64,000 bases of DNA from positions 310,001 to 374,000 of the forward strand of contig NZ_CP027669.1 of assembly GCF_003008595.1 (NCBI RefSeq), given 5' to 3'. Shown piece by piece: positions 26,426 through 35,412 of the stretch (positions within the stretch are counted from its first letter, which is position 1; every line of letters begins with the position of its first letter). Made by a program: the position numbers and the translations under genes. The notes under the pieces were generated by a model, which was given only the letters and a program-made list of their open reading frames with translations, was not told the origin of the DNA and made no database searches. The DNA is from Simplicispira suum (GTDB lineage: Bacteria > Pseudomonadota > Gammaproteobacteria > Burkholderiales > Burkholderiaceae_C).

Positions 26426-27691
26426 CTATTCGCCGCGCGCCAGTGCCGCCACGCCGGCATGTACGTCGGCACCGCTCGGGTGCTGGTACAGGCGCAGGCC
26501 GAACTCGGGCAGGATGGCCAGCAGGTGGTCGAAGATGTCGCCTTGCGTGGCCTCGTACACCAGCCATGCGGTGCTCGAGGTGAAGCAGTACAGCTCCAGC
26601 GGCACGCCTTCGGCCGTGGGCTGCAGGGTGCGCACCATCAGCGTCATGCGCTGGTGGATGCCGGGGTGGGCGCGCAGGTAAGCCAGCACATAGGCGCGGA
26701 AGGTGCCAATGTTGGTCAGGCGCCGCTGGTTGGCAATCAGCTCGACGCGCTCGCCCAGGACGCTGCGCGCCTCGTCATTGCTGTGCTCCACCTCGGCGCG
26801 CTTGTTTTCGATGTACTCGTGCAGCAGCGCAAAAGCCGAGAAGCGCTCGGTTTGCGCCTCGTCGAGAAACCGAATCGTGCTCGCGTCCAGCAGCAGCGTG
26901 CGCTTGATGCGCCGCCCGCCCGACTCGCTCATGCCGCGCCAGTTGCGGTAGCTCTCGGTCATCAGCCGCCAGGTGGGGATGGTGGTGATGGTCTTGTCCC
27001 AGTTCTGCACCTTGACGGTGTGCAGCGCAATGTCGATCACGTCGCCGTCGGCGCCGACCTGCGGCATCTCGATCCAGTCGCCAATGCGCAGCATGTCGTT
27101 GGACGAGAGCTGCACCCCGGCGGTGAACGAGAGGATGGTGTCCTTGAACACCAGCATCAGCACCGCCGACATCGCGCCCAGGCCCGAGAGCACGATCAGC
27201 GGCGAGCGATCCATCAGCACCGCCACGGCCACGATGCCACCGGCCAGCATCAGCATCAGCTTGCCCAACTGCACGTAGCTCTTGATGGAACGCACCCGGT
27301 GCGCCGAGGCCTGGTCTGCGTCTTCGGCACTGCCTTTTTGCTGCAGGGCCAGGAGCGCGTCGAGCATCGCCATCAGCATGCGCACCGCCAGGAGGGCGAT
27401 CAGCGCCATGGCGACGTTGCTGACCACTGTGGCTACGGTGGTGTTGAGGTGCGGAACCAGCTCGACGCCGCGCTGCACCACTGCCCACGGCAGCATGCGC
27501 GCAAACAGCACCAGCACGGCGTCGTCCAGCAGGATGTCGGTAGGCCAGGCATTGGCACGCCGGCGCACGCGGCGCAGTACCGGCTTGAGCACCCACAGCG
27601 CAAGCAGGCGCAAAGCAATGGCCGCCACCAGCAAGGCCACCATGCCGATCAGCGCCTGCAGCCAGGGTTCGAGCGTCGCCAGAAATACCAT
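26426..27691 (-). CDS. Mechanosensitive ion channel, MscS/YbdG-like
   Basis: This 421-aa inner-membrane protein has about five helices (LEPWLQALIGMVALLVAAIA, VSNVAMALIALLAVRMLMA, LMLMLAGGIVAVAVLMD and others). The pore-lining and MscS beta domain follow (VLMLVFKDTILSFTAGVQLS, IGDWIEMPQVGADGDVIDI, VKVQNWDKTITTIPT). The insertion around WRLMTESYRNWRGMSESGGR and the long C-terminal domain match the YbdG subgroup, which opens at low hypo-osmotic stress. The ATG at 27691 is preferred; the longer frame upstream is not coding-like. Confidence 0.9.
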   Translation of the reverse strand: MVFLATLEPWLQALIGMVALLVAAIALRLLALWVLKPVLRRVRRRANAWPTDILLDDAVLVLFARMLPWAVVQRGVELVPHLNTTVATVVSNVAMALIALLAVRMLMAMLDALLALQQKGSAEDADQASAHRVRSIKSYVQLGKLMLMLAGGIVAVAVLMDRSPLIVLSGLGAMSAVLMLVFKDTILSFTAGVQLSSNDMLRIGDWIEMPQVGADGDVIDIALHTVKVQNWDKTITTIPTWRLMTESYRNWRGMSESGGRRIKRTLLLDASTIRFLDEAQTERFSAFALLHEYIENKRAEVEHSNDEARSVLGERVELIANQRRLTNIGTFRAYVLAYLRAHPGIHQRMTLMVRTLQPTAEGVPLELYCFTSSTAWLVYEATQGDIFDHLLAILPEFGLRLYQHPSGADVHAGVAALARGE

Positions 27692-28061
27692 TGGAGAAAA
27701 GTGGTTCAGCAGCAAAGGAAACCTTTGTTGGCGCCAAGAGCGCGATGGCGACACCATAGGCCATTCGCGCGCGAGGGTGTGCTGCGGGTGCCTGAGAACA
27801 AGGCTGGCGAGCAGCGTAGACGAGCTGTGCAACGCTGTGGTGTGGGCCCTGTCTCGCGGGCTGTCCAGCGGCGCTTGGCTCTGGGTGCGCTGCAGTTGGA
27901 CCATCTCGAACGCAGGGGAGTCGTGCCTCGACTGTTCGGCCCGCAGCCTGTCACAGAATGTCGTTTAGCAAGGTTTAGCAAGCTTTCAGCTCTGCTTAAA
28001 GACGGCGCGCAGTGCAAAGCACAAGCTCGTTCAACCAACCAGCCCACCGCCGGAGCCAGCC
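27692..28061. other. Intergenic region, promoters only
   Basis: These 370 bp separate divergent genes. Tandem TTTAGCAAG(G/C) words at ~27963-27980 could be a regulator site (GTTTAGCAAGGTTTAGCAAG). Open frames here are GC-driven and lack ribosome sites. Nothing else was seen. Confidence 0.4.
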
Positions 28062-28403
28062 ATGCGTGCTATCCACCACCAGCCACTATTTGCGAGGCAC
28101 TTCGGTGCCGCAGAGACATTGCTCCCGATCGCGAAATTTCTGACGCGATTCATTGCGCCCGCGCCTGCGCACTTGCGCGAAGCGTCTTGTGGCACGGTGC
28201 CTCAAGCCATGGCCAAGGGGGAAACCGTGTGGATCAACCAGCCGTTTGGTCGAACAATTTTCTGTCTGCACGGAAGGTTGTGGCTGTGCTTTGATGGCAC
28301 GCCCGTAGATATCGTTCTCGATCCCGGCGAGTCGCATCCGTGCATGGAGCGATCGCCGCTGTCGATTCATGCCCTTTCTCCAGCGGCCGTGCGCGTGGCC
28401 TGA
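28062..28403 (+). CDS. DUF2917-type small protein
   Basis: This 113-aa protein has the DUF2917 pattern: GETVWINQPFGRTIFCLHG, then RLWLCFDGTPVDIVLDPGES, and a short C-terminal beta segment (SPLSIHALSPAAVRV). The fold is probably cupin-like. No metal-binding cluster is complete. The start ATG at 28062 has GGAG seven bases upstream (CCGGAGCCAGCC). The function is unknown. It is divergent from the mechanosensitive channel and convergent with the kinase fusion. Confidence 0.7.
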   Translation: MRAIHHQPLFARHFGAAETLLPIAKFLTRFIAPAPAHLREASCGTVPQAMAKGETVWINQPFGRTIFCLHGRLWLCFDGTPVDIVLDPGESHPCMERSPLSIHALSPAAVRVA

Positions 28404-28507
28404 AAAAGCTCCGCGCCGGCCTGCGCAATAACGCCTACTGATTTGCTGCATGCACAGACCACCCGCAGCCGCACGCTTTCGGATGCTGCCGCTGGCCAGA
28501 GGGCGCA

Positions 28508-30922
28508 CTAGCCCGACGATTGCCGAAAGGCCATCACCGCCTGGTTGCGCAGGGTACGCAGCATGGCCAGCTCCTTTTCATCGACGACCAGACTGCCCAG
28601 TTCTGCCTTGTCGGCATAGATCATGCCGAAAGCGCGCCCTTTGAGCAGCAAGGGCAGTATCAAGAAGGTGGGAGCGCCAGCGGCCTTGCGGTACCAGTCG
28701 GGCAGGCGCTCGGCAATGCGGGGCGCGCTGGCGTCGCTGATGAGGGTGTCGGCCCCCTTGGCGCAGATGGTGGCGAACAGGTCGGGCTGCCCCCCCACCT
28801 GGCCCATGGGCACGCGAAACTGCCTGACGACGCCCTCGACGCCCGTGCCCAGCCCAAAGCGGCCGGTGAGCATGTCGGACTTGGGTTCACGCATGCAGAA
28901 CACGATGCGGTGAAACTCCAGTGCGCGGAACATGGTCTCCAAAATCATGCGCAGTACGTCGCTGAGCTTGAATTCTTCCACCATCGCGTTGGTGATGTCC
29001 TGAATGCCGGCTGCCAGGGTTTGAGAGACGGGCTCTTTGCCCGGTTGCTCTGAACTCGGCGAGACCAGCAATTTTTGTGTGGCCTGCAGTTCGGTCGCTG
29101 CAAGGGCATCCTGCGCCCCGGTGGAAATTGCCAGTACGTGCTCTGGCGCCGCGTCCGCTCCCTGGAGCAACTGGGCGGCGCGCGAGTTGGGGCGCACGCT
29201 GATGTCCATGGCCTGGGCCAGCTCGACAAGTCTTTTGCGCGCCGTCAGCGTGGCCGCCAGCATTTCGTCCACGTTCAGTCCCAGTGATTTTTGGTAGATC
29301 TGCGCAGACTGACCCAGGCGTCTGTCTACCTCCTGGGCATCGGTCTGCAGCATGGCGTCGGCCATTTCATTGGCAGCGCGAGACCGCCAGCGCAGTCGCT
29401 CCAGTCCATCGTCAGGAACGCGGCCGGGCGCTGCGCCGGGCGGGCGCACGATGCAGCGCTGAATGCCCTCGGGCAGACCCCAGGCTTTGGCAATGCCAAG
29501 CCCCAATGCTTCAAAACCAATGCCCAGAACGCGGGTGGCCGCCAGCTCTTCGTTGATGGGCTCGCGCGGCGAGGCCACCAGTTTGCGGATGTTGTCCGCT
29601 TCTTCCGGAAAGTAGAACTGCGAGAGCATGCGACCCAGGTTCTGGAACAAGGCACCGATAAATGCTTCTTCGCCTTCCTTGGGCGTGGGGCCCAACTCCG
29701 AGGCGATCGAGCCGGCCATCAAGGCGCGCAGAAACTCCTCTTTCAGCAGGTGCGCGTTGCCCTTGTCCTGCATATGCTCCAGAAGCACCAGGCTGAGCGC
29801 CATGTTGCGAATGCCGTTGAAACCCACCAGAACCACAGCGCGCGAGACCGTCCCGATGCTATCGCCCCGGGCGTAGTGCGCGCTGTTGACCAGGCGCAGC
29901 AGCTTGTTGGTCAACGCCACGTCCTTCAGGATTTCATTGGTGACGCTGCTGATGCTCTCCGTATCGGACATCGCCATGCGCTGAATCTTGCCGATGGACT
30001 CCGAGAGCGCCGGAAAATCCGTCTTGTTGCGCATGCGGCGAAGCAAAAAATCCAGCGTGCTGTTCTGTCTGGCCCCGGTGGCAGCTTCCTCCGACGCTGT
30101 GTCCCGATGCGCGCCCGACCATTTCAGCAAAGCGTCCAGAAAGGGCTGCGCGCCAACGTGGCGCTGCGCTGGATCAAATGCCGTGGCGCGCAGCACAATG
30201 GCTCGCAGTGCGTCGTCCAGCCCCTCGAGCAGTTGCGCCGGCAGTTGCAGCGGTTCGGCCGCAGTCTGCTGTAGGACGCGCGTGACGTCGCGCCCCGTTC
30301 TCAGGGGTCGGCCCCAAAGCAGCTCGGCCAGCAAGAGCCCCGCACCGTAGACATCCATCAAGGGAGAAATCGCTTCGCCACGCACCGCTTCCGGAGCCAT
30401 GTAGCCAGGGCTGCCTGCGGCATCGGGCTGCTTGGCATCGCCGGGCGCGCGGGCCATGCGGGCGGCAATCCCGAAATCCATGACTCGGGCCCGGCCATGG
30501 GCGTCGAGCAACACGTTGGACGGCTTGAGGTCGCGGTGCACCACGCCATCGGCATGGGCGGCCACCAGGGCGCTGAGCACGTCCTGCACGATGGGGACGG
30601 CCTGCGTGGCGGGAATCGCCCCTTGCGCCGCCAGCCGTTGGGCCAGCGTCTGGCCGGGCACGTACTCGAACACCATGTAGGGCCGCTGCTCGTGCACGTC
30701 CGCTTCAAACACGGGAACGATGTGGGGGTGCGTGAGCCGGCTCACGCTGCGCGCCTCTTGCAGCCACTGGTCGACGGCAAACAACGCGTGCTTTGGCGCC
30801 GGCTTCATGTGTTTGATGGCCACTTCGCGCTCCAGACGCGGATCAAACGCCAGCCAGACCTGTGCCTGCGCGCCCTGCCCCAGCAATCGCTTGAGCTCAA
30901 AACGGCCGATGTGGGTTTTCAT
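28508..30922 (-). CDS. Ser/Thr kinase-HDOD-GAF fusion protein
   Basis: This 804-aa cytoplasmic signalling protein has three modules. Residues ~7-265 are a Hanks-type kinase with all core motifs: GQGAQAQVW, VAIK (K37), HRDLKPSNVLL, DFG, APE (YMAPEAVRG) and DVYGAGLLLAELLWG. Residues ~300-500 are an HDOD domain (LLRLVNSAHYARGD, AFIGALFQNLGRMLSQFYFP), a phosphohydrolase-like scaffold without the full HD pair. Residues ~650-800 are a GAF domain (VLRMILETMFRALEFHRIVF ... LPLLLKGRAFGMIYAD). No transmembrane segment is seen. Kinase-HDOD fusions occur in beta-proteobacteria; the substrates are unknown. Confidence 0.92.
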   Translation of the reverse strand: MKTHIGRFELKRLLGQGAQAQVWLAFDPRLEREVAIKHMKPAPKHALFAVDQWLQEARSVSRLTHPHIVPVFEADVHEQRPYMVFEYVPGQTLAQRLAAQGAIPATQAVPIVQDVLSALVAAHADGVVHRDLKPSNVLLDAHGRARVMDFGIAARMARAPGDAKQPDAAGSPGYMAPEAVRGEAISPLMDVYGAGLLLAELLWGRPLRTGRDVTRVLQQTAAEPLQLPAQLLEGLDDALRAIVLRATAFDPAQRHVGAQPFLDALLKWSGAHRDTASEEAATGARQNSTLDFLLRRMRNKTDFPALSESIGKIQRMAMSDTESISSVTNEILKDVALTNKLLRLVNSAHYARGDSIGTVSRAVVLVGFNGIRNMALSLVLLEHMQDKGNAHLLKEEFLRALMAGSIASELGPTPKEGEEAFIGALFQNLGRMLSQFYFPEEADNIRKLVASPREPINEELAATRVLGIGFEALGLGIAKAWGLPEGIQRCIVRPPGAAPGRVPDDGLERLRWRSRAANEMADAMLQTDAQEVDRRLGQSAQIYQKSLGLNVDEMLAATLTARKRLVELAQAMDISVRPNSRAAQLLQGADAAPEHVLAISTGAQDALAATELQATQKLLVSPSSEQPGKEPVSQTLAAGIQDITNAMVEEFKLSDVLRMILETMFRALEFHRIVFCMREPKSDMLTGRFGLGTGVEGVVRQFRVPMGQVGGQPDLFATICAKGADTLISDASAPRIAERLPDWYRKAAGAPTFLILPLLLKGRAFGMIYADKAELGSLVVDEKELAMLRTLRNQAVMAFRQSSG

Positions 30923-31039
30923 GGAGAGTGCGACAGGCCAAAAAGCTCAGAGAAGTATGGCATGGGCAGCGCGTTGGGCGCCCCGGCCGAAACCCTGAAA
31001 GCACCGCCGCGCAGTGGCCGGCGAACGCAGCAAATGCCG

Positions 31040-32596
31040 TCAGCAATGGCTTGAAACAGCCTCGGCAGAGGTCCGCCACTGCTCGCGCAGCGCCGTTTTG
31101 AGCACCTTGCCGTAGTTGTTCTTGGGCAGCGCCTGCACCAGCCGGTAGTGCTTGGGCCTCTTGAAGCGCGCCATCTGCGCCAGGCAGTGCTGGTCGAGCG
31201 TTTCGGGGGTGGTCGCGGCACCGGCTTGCAGTGCGACGAACGCAACCACCACTTCGCCCCAGGCAGGGTCCGGTGCGCCCACCACAGCCACTTCGGCCAC
31301 ACCTGGGGCGGTGAGCAGCACTTCTTCGACTTCGCGCGGGTAGATGTTGGAGCCCCCGCTGATGATGAGGTCCTTGCTGCGGTCTTTGAGCGTGAGGAAG
31401 CCATCGGCATCCAGGCAACCCACGTCGCCGGTAAACAGCCAGCCGTCGCGCACGGCCGCTGCCGTGGCCTCCGGGTCCTGCCAGTAGCCGGCCATGACGC
31501 AGTCACCCCGCACCAGCACTTCACCGACCTCGCCCAGAGGCAACTCGTCGCCCTGCGCGTCGGCCACGCGCAGTTGCACCGGTGTCTGTGCGACGCCGAC
31601 CGAAGCAATGCGCTCCAGGTAGCGCGGATGCGCGGTGTCCGTCAGCTGCGCACGCGAAAGCGCGGTGGCGACCATGGGCGTTTCGCCCTGGCCATAAATC
31701 TGCACGAAGCGCGGTCCCATGACCGAGAGCGCGCGCCGGATATCCGCCACGTACATGGGCGCACCACCATAGACAATGGTCTTGAAGGCACGGGCGCAGG
31801 CCGCGTGGTCCAAACCCGCCTGCTGCGCGTGATCCACCAGGCGGTTGACGATAGTGGGTGCCGCGAAGGTCGAGAGGCCGCCCATCTCGGTACCCAGCGC
31901 AAACAGCTCGGCCGGCTCGACCCCGCCGGACAGGGGCACCACGTGGCGCGCCCCGGCCATCAGGTGCGGAATGGCATACAGCCCGGCGCCATGCGACATG
32001 GGCGCGGCGTACACGATGGCGTCCTGCGCGGCCACCGGGTCCACATCGACGAAGTACGTCAGCCCCATGGTCATGAGGTTGCGGTGCGTCAGCATCACGC
32101 CCTTGGGCCGGCCGGTGGTGCCGCTGGTGTAGAACAGCCAGGCCACATCGTCCGGCGCGCGCTCGGCGGTGGGCACGGCCCAAGGGTCATTCACCGGTGC
32201 CAGCAAGGCATCGGCCTCGGGCGACTCGATGTCGATTTGCCGCTCCAGCCCGGCCAGCGGCGCGGGCGCCACGTCAGCGGTCACGAACCCCCAGCGCGCC
32301 TGGGCGTTGTCCACGATCCATTCGGTTTCGCGCGGGTGCAGCTTGGCGTTGACCGGCACCACCACCAGCCCGGCCCACCAGGCGGCGCACAGCACCTCCA
32401 GATACCGCGGATGGTTGCGCATGAACAGCAGCACGCGGTCGCCGGGCACCAGGCCCGCAGCGCGCATGCGCGCGGCCAGCGCGGCACTGCGCGCGGCCCA
32501 TTCGCCGTAGCTGGCCCAGGGCGCGCTGCCTTGAAAGATGGCGGGGCGGCCGGGGGACAGGCGGGCGTGGCGCTGGAGCAGGGCGATGAGGCTCAT
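31040..32596 (-). CDS. AMP-forming acyl-CoA synthetase
   Basis: This ~518-aa adenylate-forming enzyme has the AMP-binding P-loop FYTSGTTGRPKGVMLTHRN (~residue 165), VYGGAPM, IYGQGETP, TGDVG, and the hinge/lysine motifs LKDRSKDLIISGGSNIYP and KNNYGKVLK (catalytic Lys). It activates a carboxylic acid to its CoA thioester; the substrate chain cannot be read from sequence (medium-chain or aromatic are both possible). ATGs at 32611 and 32596 compete; MSLIALLQRH at 32596 fits family N-termini better. It is divergent from the YeeE/YedE pair. Confidence 0.9.
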   Translation of the reverse strand: MSLIALLQRHARLSPGRPAIFQGSAPWASYGEWAARSAALAARMRAAGLVPGDRVLLFMRNHPRYLEVLCAAWWAGLVVVPVNAKLHPRETEWIVDNAQARWGFVTADVAPAPLAGLERQIDIESPEADALLAPVNDPWAVPTAERAPDDVAWLFYTSGTTGRPKGVMLTHRNLMTMGLTYFVDVDPVAAQDAIVYAAPMSHGAGLYAIPHLMAGARHVVPLSGGVEPAELFALGTEMGGLSTFAAPTIVNRLVDHAQQAGLDHAACARAFKTIVYGGAPMYVADIRRALSVMGPRFVQIYGQGETPMVATALSRAQLTDTAHPRYLERIASVGVAQTPVQLRVADAQGDELPLGEVGEVLVRGDCVMAGYWQDPEATAAAVRDGWLFTGDVGCLDADGFLTLKDRSKDLIISGGSNIYPREVEEVLLTAPGVAEVAVVGAPDPAWGEVVVAFVALQAGAATTPETLDQHCLAQMARFKRPKHYRLVQALPKNNYGKVLKTALREQWRTSAEAVSSHC

Positions 32597-32655
32597 GCCC
32601 GCATTTTCCACGCTCCCCGCAGGCAGCGTGCAGGCCAGCCAGATAATGCTGCCCT

Positions 32656-33129
32656 ATGGACCTGGCGCATTCCCTTTTCCCCCTGGGCTGGCAGCACTAC
32701 CTGCTCGGCGGCGTACTCATTGGCACCGGCGTGGCGCTGTTGTTTGTGCTCACCGGCCTGGTGGGTGGCATGAGCACGGTGTTTTCATCGACCTGGTCGT
32801 TTGTGCTGCAGCGGCCGTTCTTTCAGCAAGCCAGGTTCACCGATTCGCGCAACTGGCGCCTGGTGTTTGCGCTGGGGCTGGTGCTGGGTGCGCTCGTGTG
32901 GTGGCTGCTTGTTGCCCAGGGCGCAGCGCAAACCACGGACGTGCCAGCGTGGCGTTTGCTGCTCGGGGGCGCCTTGGTGGGCTACGGTGCGCGGCTGGGC
33001 AATGGCTGCACCTCGGGCCACGGCATTTGCGGGCTGGGTTCGCTGCAATGGCCCTCGCTTCTGGCCGTGCTTACCTTCATGGCCACCGCCTTTCTCACCG
33101 CCAACTTGGCCGCACGGTGGTTGGTATGA
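32656..33129 (+). CDS. YeeE/YedE-family membrane protein, first half
   Basis: This 157-aa protein has about four helices and the diagnostic GNGCTSGHGICG motif with two cysteines (~residue 115). YeeE/YedE proteins import sulfur compounds such as thiosulfate, passing them along conserved cysteines. Here the family is encoded as two half-length genes overlapping as ATGA. The start ATG at 32656 follows the divergent acyl-CoA synthetase. Confidence 0.9.
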   Translation: MDLAHSLFPLGWQHYLLGGVLIGTGVALLFVLTGLVGGMSTVFSSTWSFVLQRPFFQQARFTDSRNWRLVFALGLVLGALVWWLLVAQGAAQTTDVPAWRLLLGGALVGYGARLGNGCTSGHGICGLGSLQWPSLLAVLTFMATAFLTANLAARWLV

Positions 33130-33554
33130 GCGCACAAGGCATGAATCTGCCGCGCTTTCTCACCGTGCTGGTGGCAGGCGCGCTGTTTGGCTTTGGCCTG
33201 GCCGTCTCGACCATGGTTCGGCCCGAGGTGGTGCTGAGTTTCCTGCGCTTTCAGGACTATGGATTGATGCTGGTGATGGGCGGCGCCATGGGGGTCACGC
33301 TGCTGGCCTACCAACTGGCGCCGCGCATGCTCTCGCGCCCGCTGCTGGGAGAGCGCTTTCACCACCACGCCAGCATGTGGAACCGCGACACCCTGGTGGG
33401 CGCTGCCCTGTTCGGCATTGGCTGGGGCCTGTGCGGCGTCTGCCCCGGCCCGGCCATTGCAGGCCTGGGCACCGGCAACTGGATGCTTCTGTGGGCACTG
33501 GCCGGCATTGCCCTGGGCGCCCTGGCCCAGGGCCTGCGCGCAAGAATCCAATAA
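33126..33554 (+). CDS. YeeE/YedE-family membrane protein, second half (DUF6691-type)
   Basis: This 142-aa partner of the preceding gene is coupled by a 4-bp overlap. About four helices surround the motif GWGLCGVCPGPAIAGLGTGN, whose two cysteines complement those of the first half. The two proteins most likely form one pseudo-symmetric sulfur-compound transporter. No sulfurtransferase, regulator or metallo-beta-lactamase (often found with such pairs) is adjacent. The ATG at 33126 is set by the overlap. Confidence 0.9.
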   Translation: MSAQGMNLPRFLTVLVAGALFGFGLAVSTMVRPEVVLSFLRFQDYGLMLVMGGAMGVTLLAYQLAPRMLSRPLLGERFHHHASMWNRDTLVGAALFGIGWGLCGVCPGPAIAGLGTGNWMLLWALAGIALGALAQGLRARIQ

Positions 33555-33573
33555 ATGGGGCAACCCCATTTCT

Positions 33574-34038
33574 CTACAACCAGCGGCGCACCGCCGCGCA
33601 GTACGCCGCGTAGTCCGCGCCAAAACGTGCCGCCATGGCCCGCTCTTCGGGCACGATCTGAAAGCGGGTGATATAGGCAGCAAACGCCAGCGGTCCCAGC
33701 AGGGCCCACGGCGCGGCAAGGTACAGCGCCAGACCCAAAAGGATCAGCACCAAACCCAGGTACATGGGGTTGCGGGTGATGCGGTAGACGCCGCGGACCA
33801 CCAGTTTGGCACTGCGCTCGGGTGCCATCGGGTTGACGGTTGTTTTGGCCTGTCGGAAGACCCATATACCGGCCACATCCAAGCAGGCACCCAAGACAGC
33901 GAGCGCCAGGGCACCGCCGAGGCGAAACGCCACGGGCAAATTGAGCACGGGACCCACCCAGAGAGCCACCGAGACCATGCCCGCCGCGACGGTTGCAGCC
34001 ACCAGGGGTGGCGGAATTTTGAGTTCGAGCTGCGACAT
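33574..34038 (-). CDS. Isoprenylcysteine carboxyl methyltransferase-like membrane protein
   Basis: This 154-aa membrane protein of the PEMT/ICMT-like family has three or four helices (LVAATVAAGMVSVALWVG, LGGALALAVLGACLDVAG, PMYLGLVLILLGLALYL). The SAM-binding signature is GVYRITRNPMYLGLVL with the downstream glutamates of the catalytic loop (FQIVPEERAMAARFGADYAAY). Bacterial members methylate lipids or small molecules, but the substrate is unknown. The start ATG at 34038 (MSQLELK) is chosen over a longer frame that lacks family likeness. It is convergent with the YeeE/YedE pair. Confidence 0.85.
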   Translation of the reverse strand: MSQLELKIPPPLVAATVAAGMVSVALWVGPVLNLPVAFRLGGALALAVLGACLDVAGIWVFRQAKTTVNPMAPERSAKLVVRGVYRITRNPMYLGLVLILLGLALYLAAPWALLGPLAFAAYITRFQIVPEERAMAARFGADYAAYCAAVRRWL

Positions 34039-34163
34039 CCATACTCTCCAAAAAGTCAAGTGACGGGGCCCAGTGCCAAGCCTGCCCCAATCCAGCGCAT
34101 GATGCAGTCCACGGCGTTCTTTTGCGCGCATCCTGCCAATGGCCCCTTTTTCTAAGACACACC

Positions 34164-34412
34164 ATGAAAAAACTCCGAGTTACCCTTGAGCTGGAAATGT
34201 CCGTCCCCGAGGACTGGGAGCTGGCAGACACCTCTGAAGGCACGCCGGTGCTCCGGCTTCCCAATGGAACCTATCTGGACCTGACCATGGAGCCGCTGTT
34301 CGCCAGCGACCCCGAAGAAACCTGGGCCAGCACCGACGAGGACGAAGTGCTGAACGAGATTCTCGACATGGTGGACAGCGAAGTGGTGCACTACGAGTTC
34401 GTCACGCACTGA
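34164..34412 (+). CDS. Hypothetical acidic protein
   Basis: This 82-aa very acidic protein (LELEMSVPEDWELADTSEGT ... DEDEVLNEILDMVDSEV) is not recognised. It begins with a beta-rich segment containing one short basic patch (MKKLRVTLE) and ends in an acidic helix. The ATG at 34164 is the natural start. It lies between the methyltransferase-like gene (divergent) and the M23 peptidase (same strand, 76 bp downstream). Confidence 0.65.
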   Translation: MKKLRVTLELEMSVPEDWELADTSEGTPVLRLPNGTYLDLTMEPLFASDPEETWASTDEDEVLNEILDMVDSEVVHYEFVTH

Positions 34413-34488
34413 CGCTTGCCCGCAGCGTCTTGGCAGCCTTTGTGCGGGTGCTTCTGCCACGCGCGTCGGCACTGGTAGGCTTGGCGCC

Positions 34489-35409
34489 ATGTCCTTCTGT
34501 TTTCCGATCACCAGGGCCTGCCCCGCGCTGATCTCACGCCGCAAGGCACTCTTGCGCGGCATGGGCGCGTTGGCCGGGCTCGCTCTGCCAATGGCGATCC
34601 CTGCACTGGCTGCAGCAGCCGGGCGCGCCTCTGACCCTCTACCACGCGCGCTCCTGGTGCCGGGCGGCCTCGCGCGCCTTCCACTCGGCCCCTCTCCTGC
34701 TCGCCCCCGCGCGTTTGCGCCCGCCGCAGACGGCTCGGCAGAGGTGCCTCTGCTCGTGCTCGGCGATGCCAGTGCCTGGACAGCGGTGGTCGGCATCCCG
34801 CTCTCGGCAGCGCCAGGGCCGGCCAGCATTCACGTAGAGACCCCAGGCGGCGCGCCGCGCAGCCTTGGCTACGAGATTGTGCCCAAGCAGTACCGCGAAC
34901 AGCGCCTCACCGTGGAGCCACGCACGGTAGACCTGTCACCCGAAGACGAGGCGCGCTGGCAGCGCGAGCGCAGCCACCAGGCGGGCGTGATGGCTACCTT
35001 CAGCACACCGTTGCCAGCCAGCCTGGCCATGCGCGTGCCAGTTCCAGGCCGGCGCTCCAGCTCATTCGGTCTGCGCCGCGTGTTCAATGGCCAGGCCCGC
35101 AATCCGCACAGCGGGATGGACATTGCCGCAACCACCGGCACGCCCGTGCTCGCGCCCCTGGCCGCAAGGGTGATCGACACCGGCGACTATTTTTTCAACG
35201 GTAACACCGTGTGGCTGGACCATGGCGGCGGCCTGCTGAGCATGGTCTGCCACTTGAGCGCCATCGACGCGCAGGTCGGGGATGCAGTGGATGCGGGGCA
35301 GCGCGTGGGCGCCGTGGGCGCCACAGGCCGCGTTACCGGGCCGCATTTGCACTGGGGCGTCATGCTCAACCGCAGCATGGTCGATCCGGCGCTCTTTCTC
35401 CCTTCGTAA
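34489..35409 (+). CDS. M23 (LytM) peptidoglycan endopeptidase with Tat-like signal
   Basis: This 306-aa exported metallopeptidase has an N-terminal twin-arginine-like signal, SRRKALLRGMGALAGLALP. A beta-rich ~120-aa region follows, then the M23 domain: first zinc ligands in NPHSGMDIAA (HxxxD), the third in HLHWGV near the C-terminus, and VCHLS in between. All three ligands of lysostaphin-type enzymes are present, so it is likely active and cleaves peptide cross-links in peptidoglycan. The start is ATG 34489. Confidence 0.92.
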   Translation: MSFCFPITRACPALISRRKALLRGMGALAGLALPMAIPALAAAAGRASDPLPRALLVPGGLARLPLGPSPARPRAFAPAADGSAEVPLLVLGDASAWTAVVGIPLSAAPGPASIHVETPGGAPRSLGYEIVPKQYREQRLTVEPRTVDLSPEDEARWQRERSHQAGVMATFSTPLPASLAMRVPVPGRRSSSFGLRRVFNGQARNPHSGMDIAATTGTPVLAPLAARVIDTGDYFFNGNTVWLDHGGGLLSMVCHLSAIDAQVGDAVDAGQRVGAVGATGRVTGPHLHWGVMLNRSMVDPALFLPS

Positions 35410-35412
35410 GCA

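Noticed and set aside
26093..28294. 733-codon plus-strand open frame opposite trhO and the mechanosensitive channel
   Set aside because: His/Gln/Arg-rich antisense translation without any domain; both minus-strand genes have clear families.
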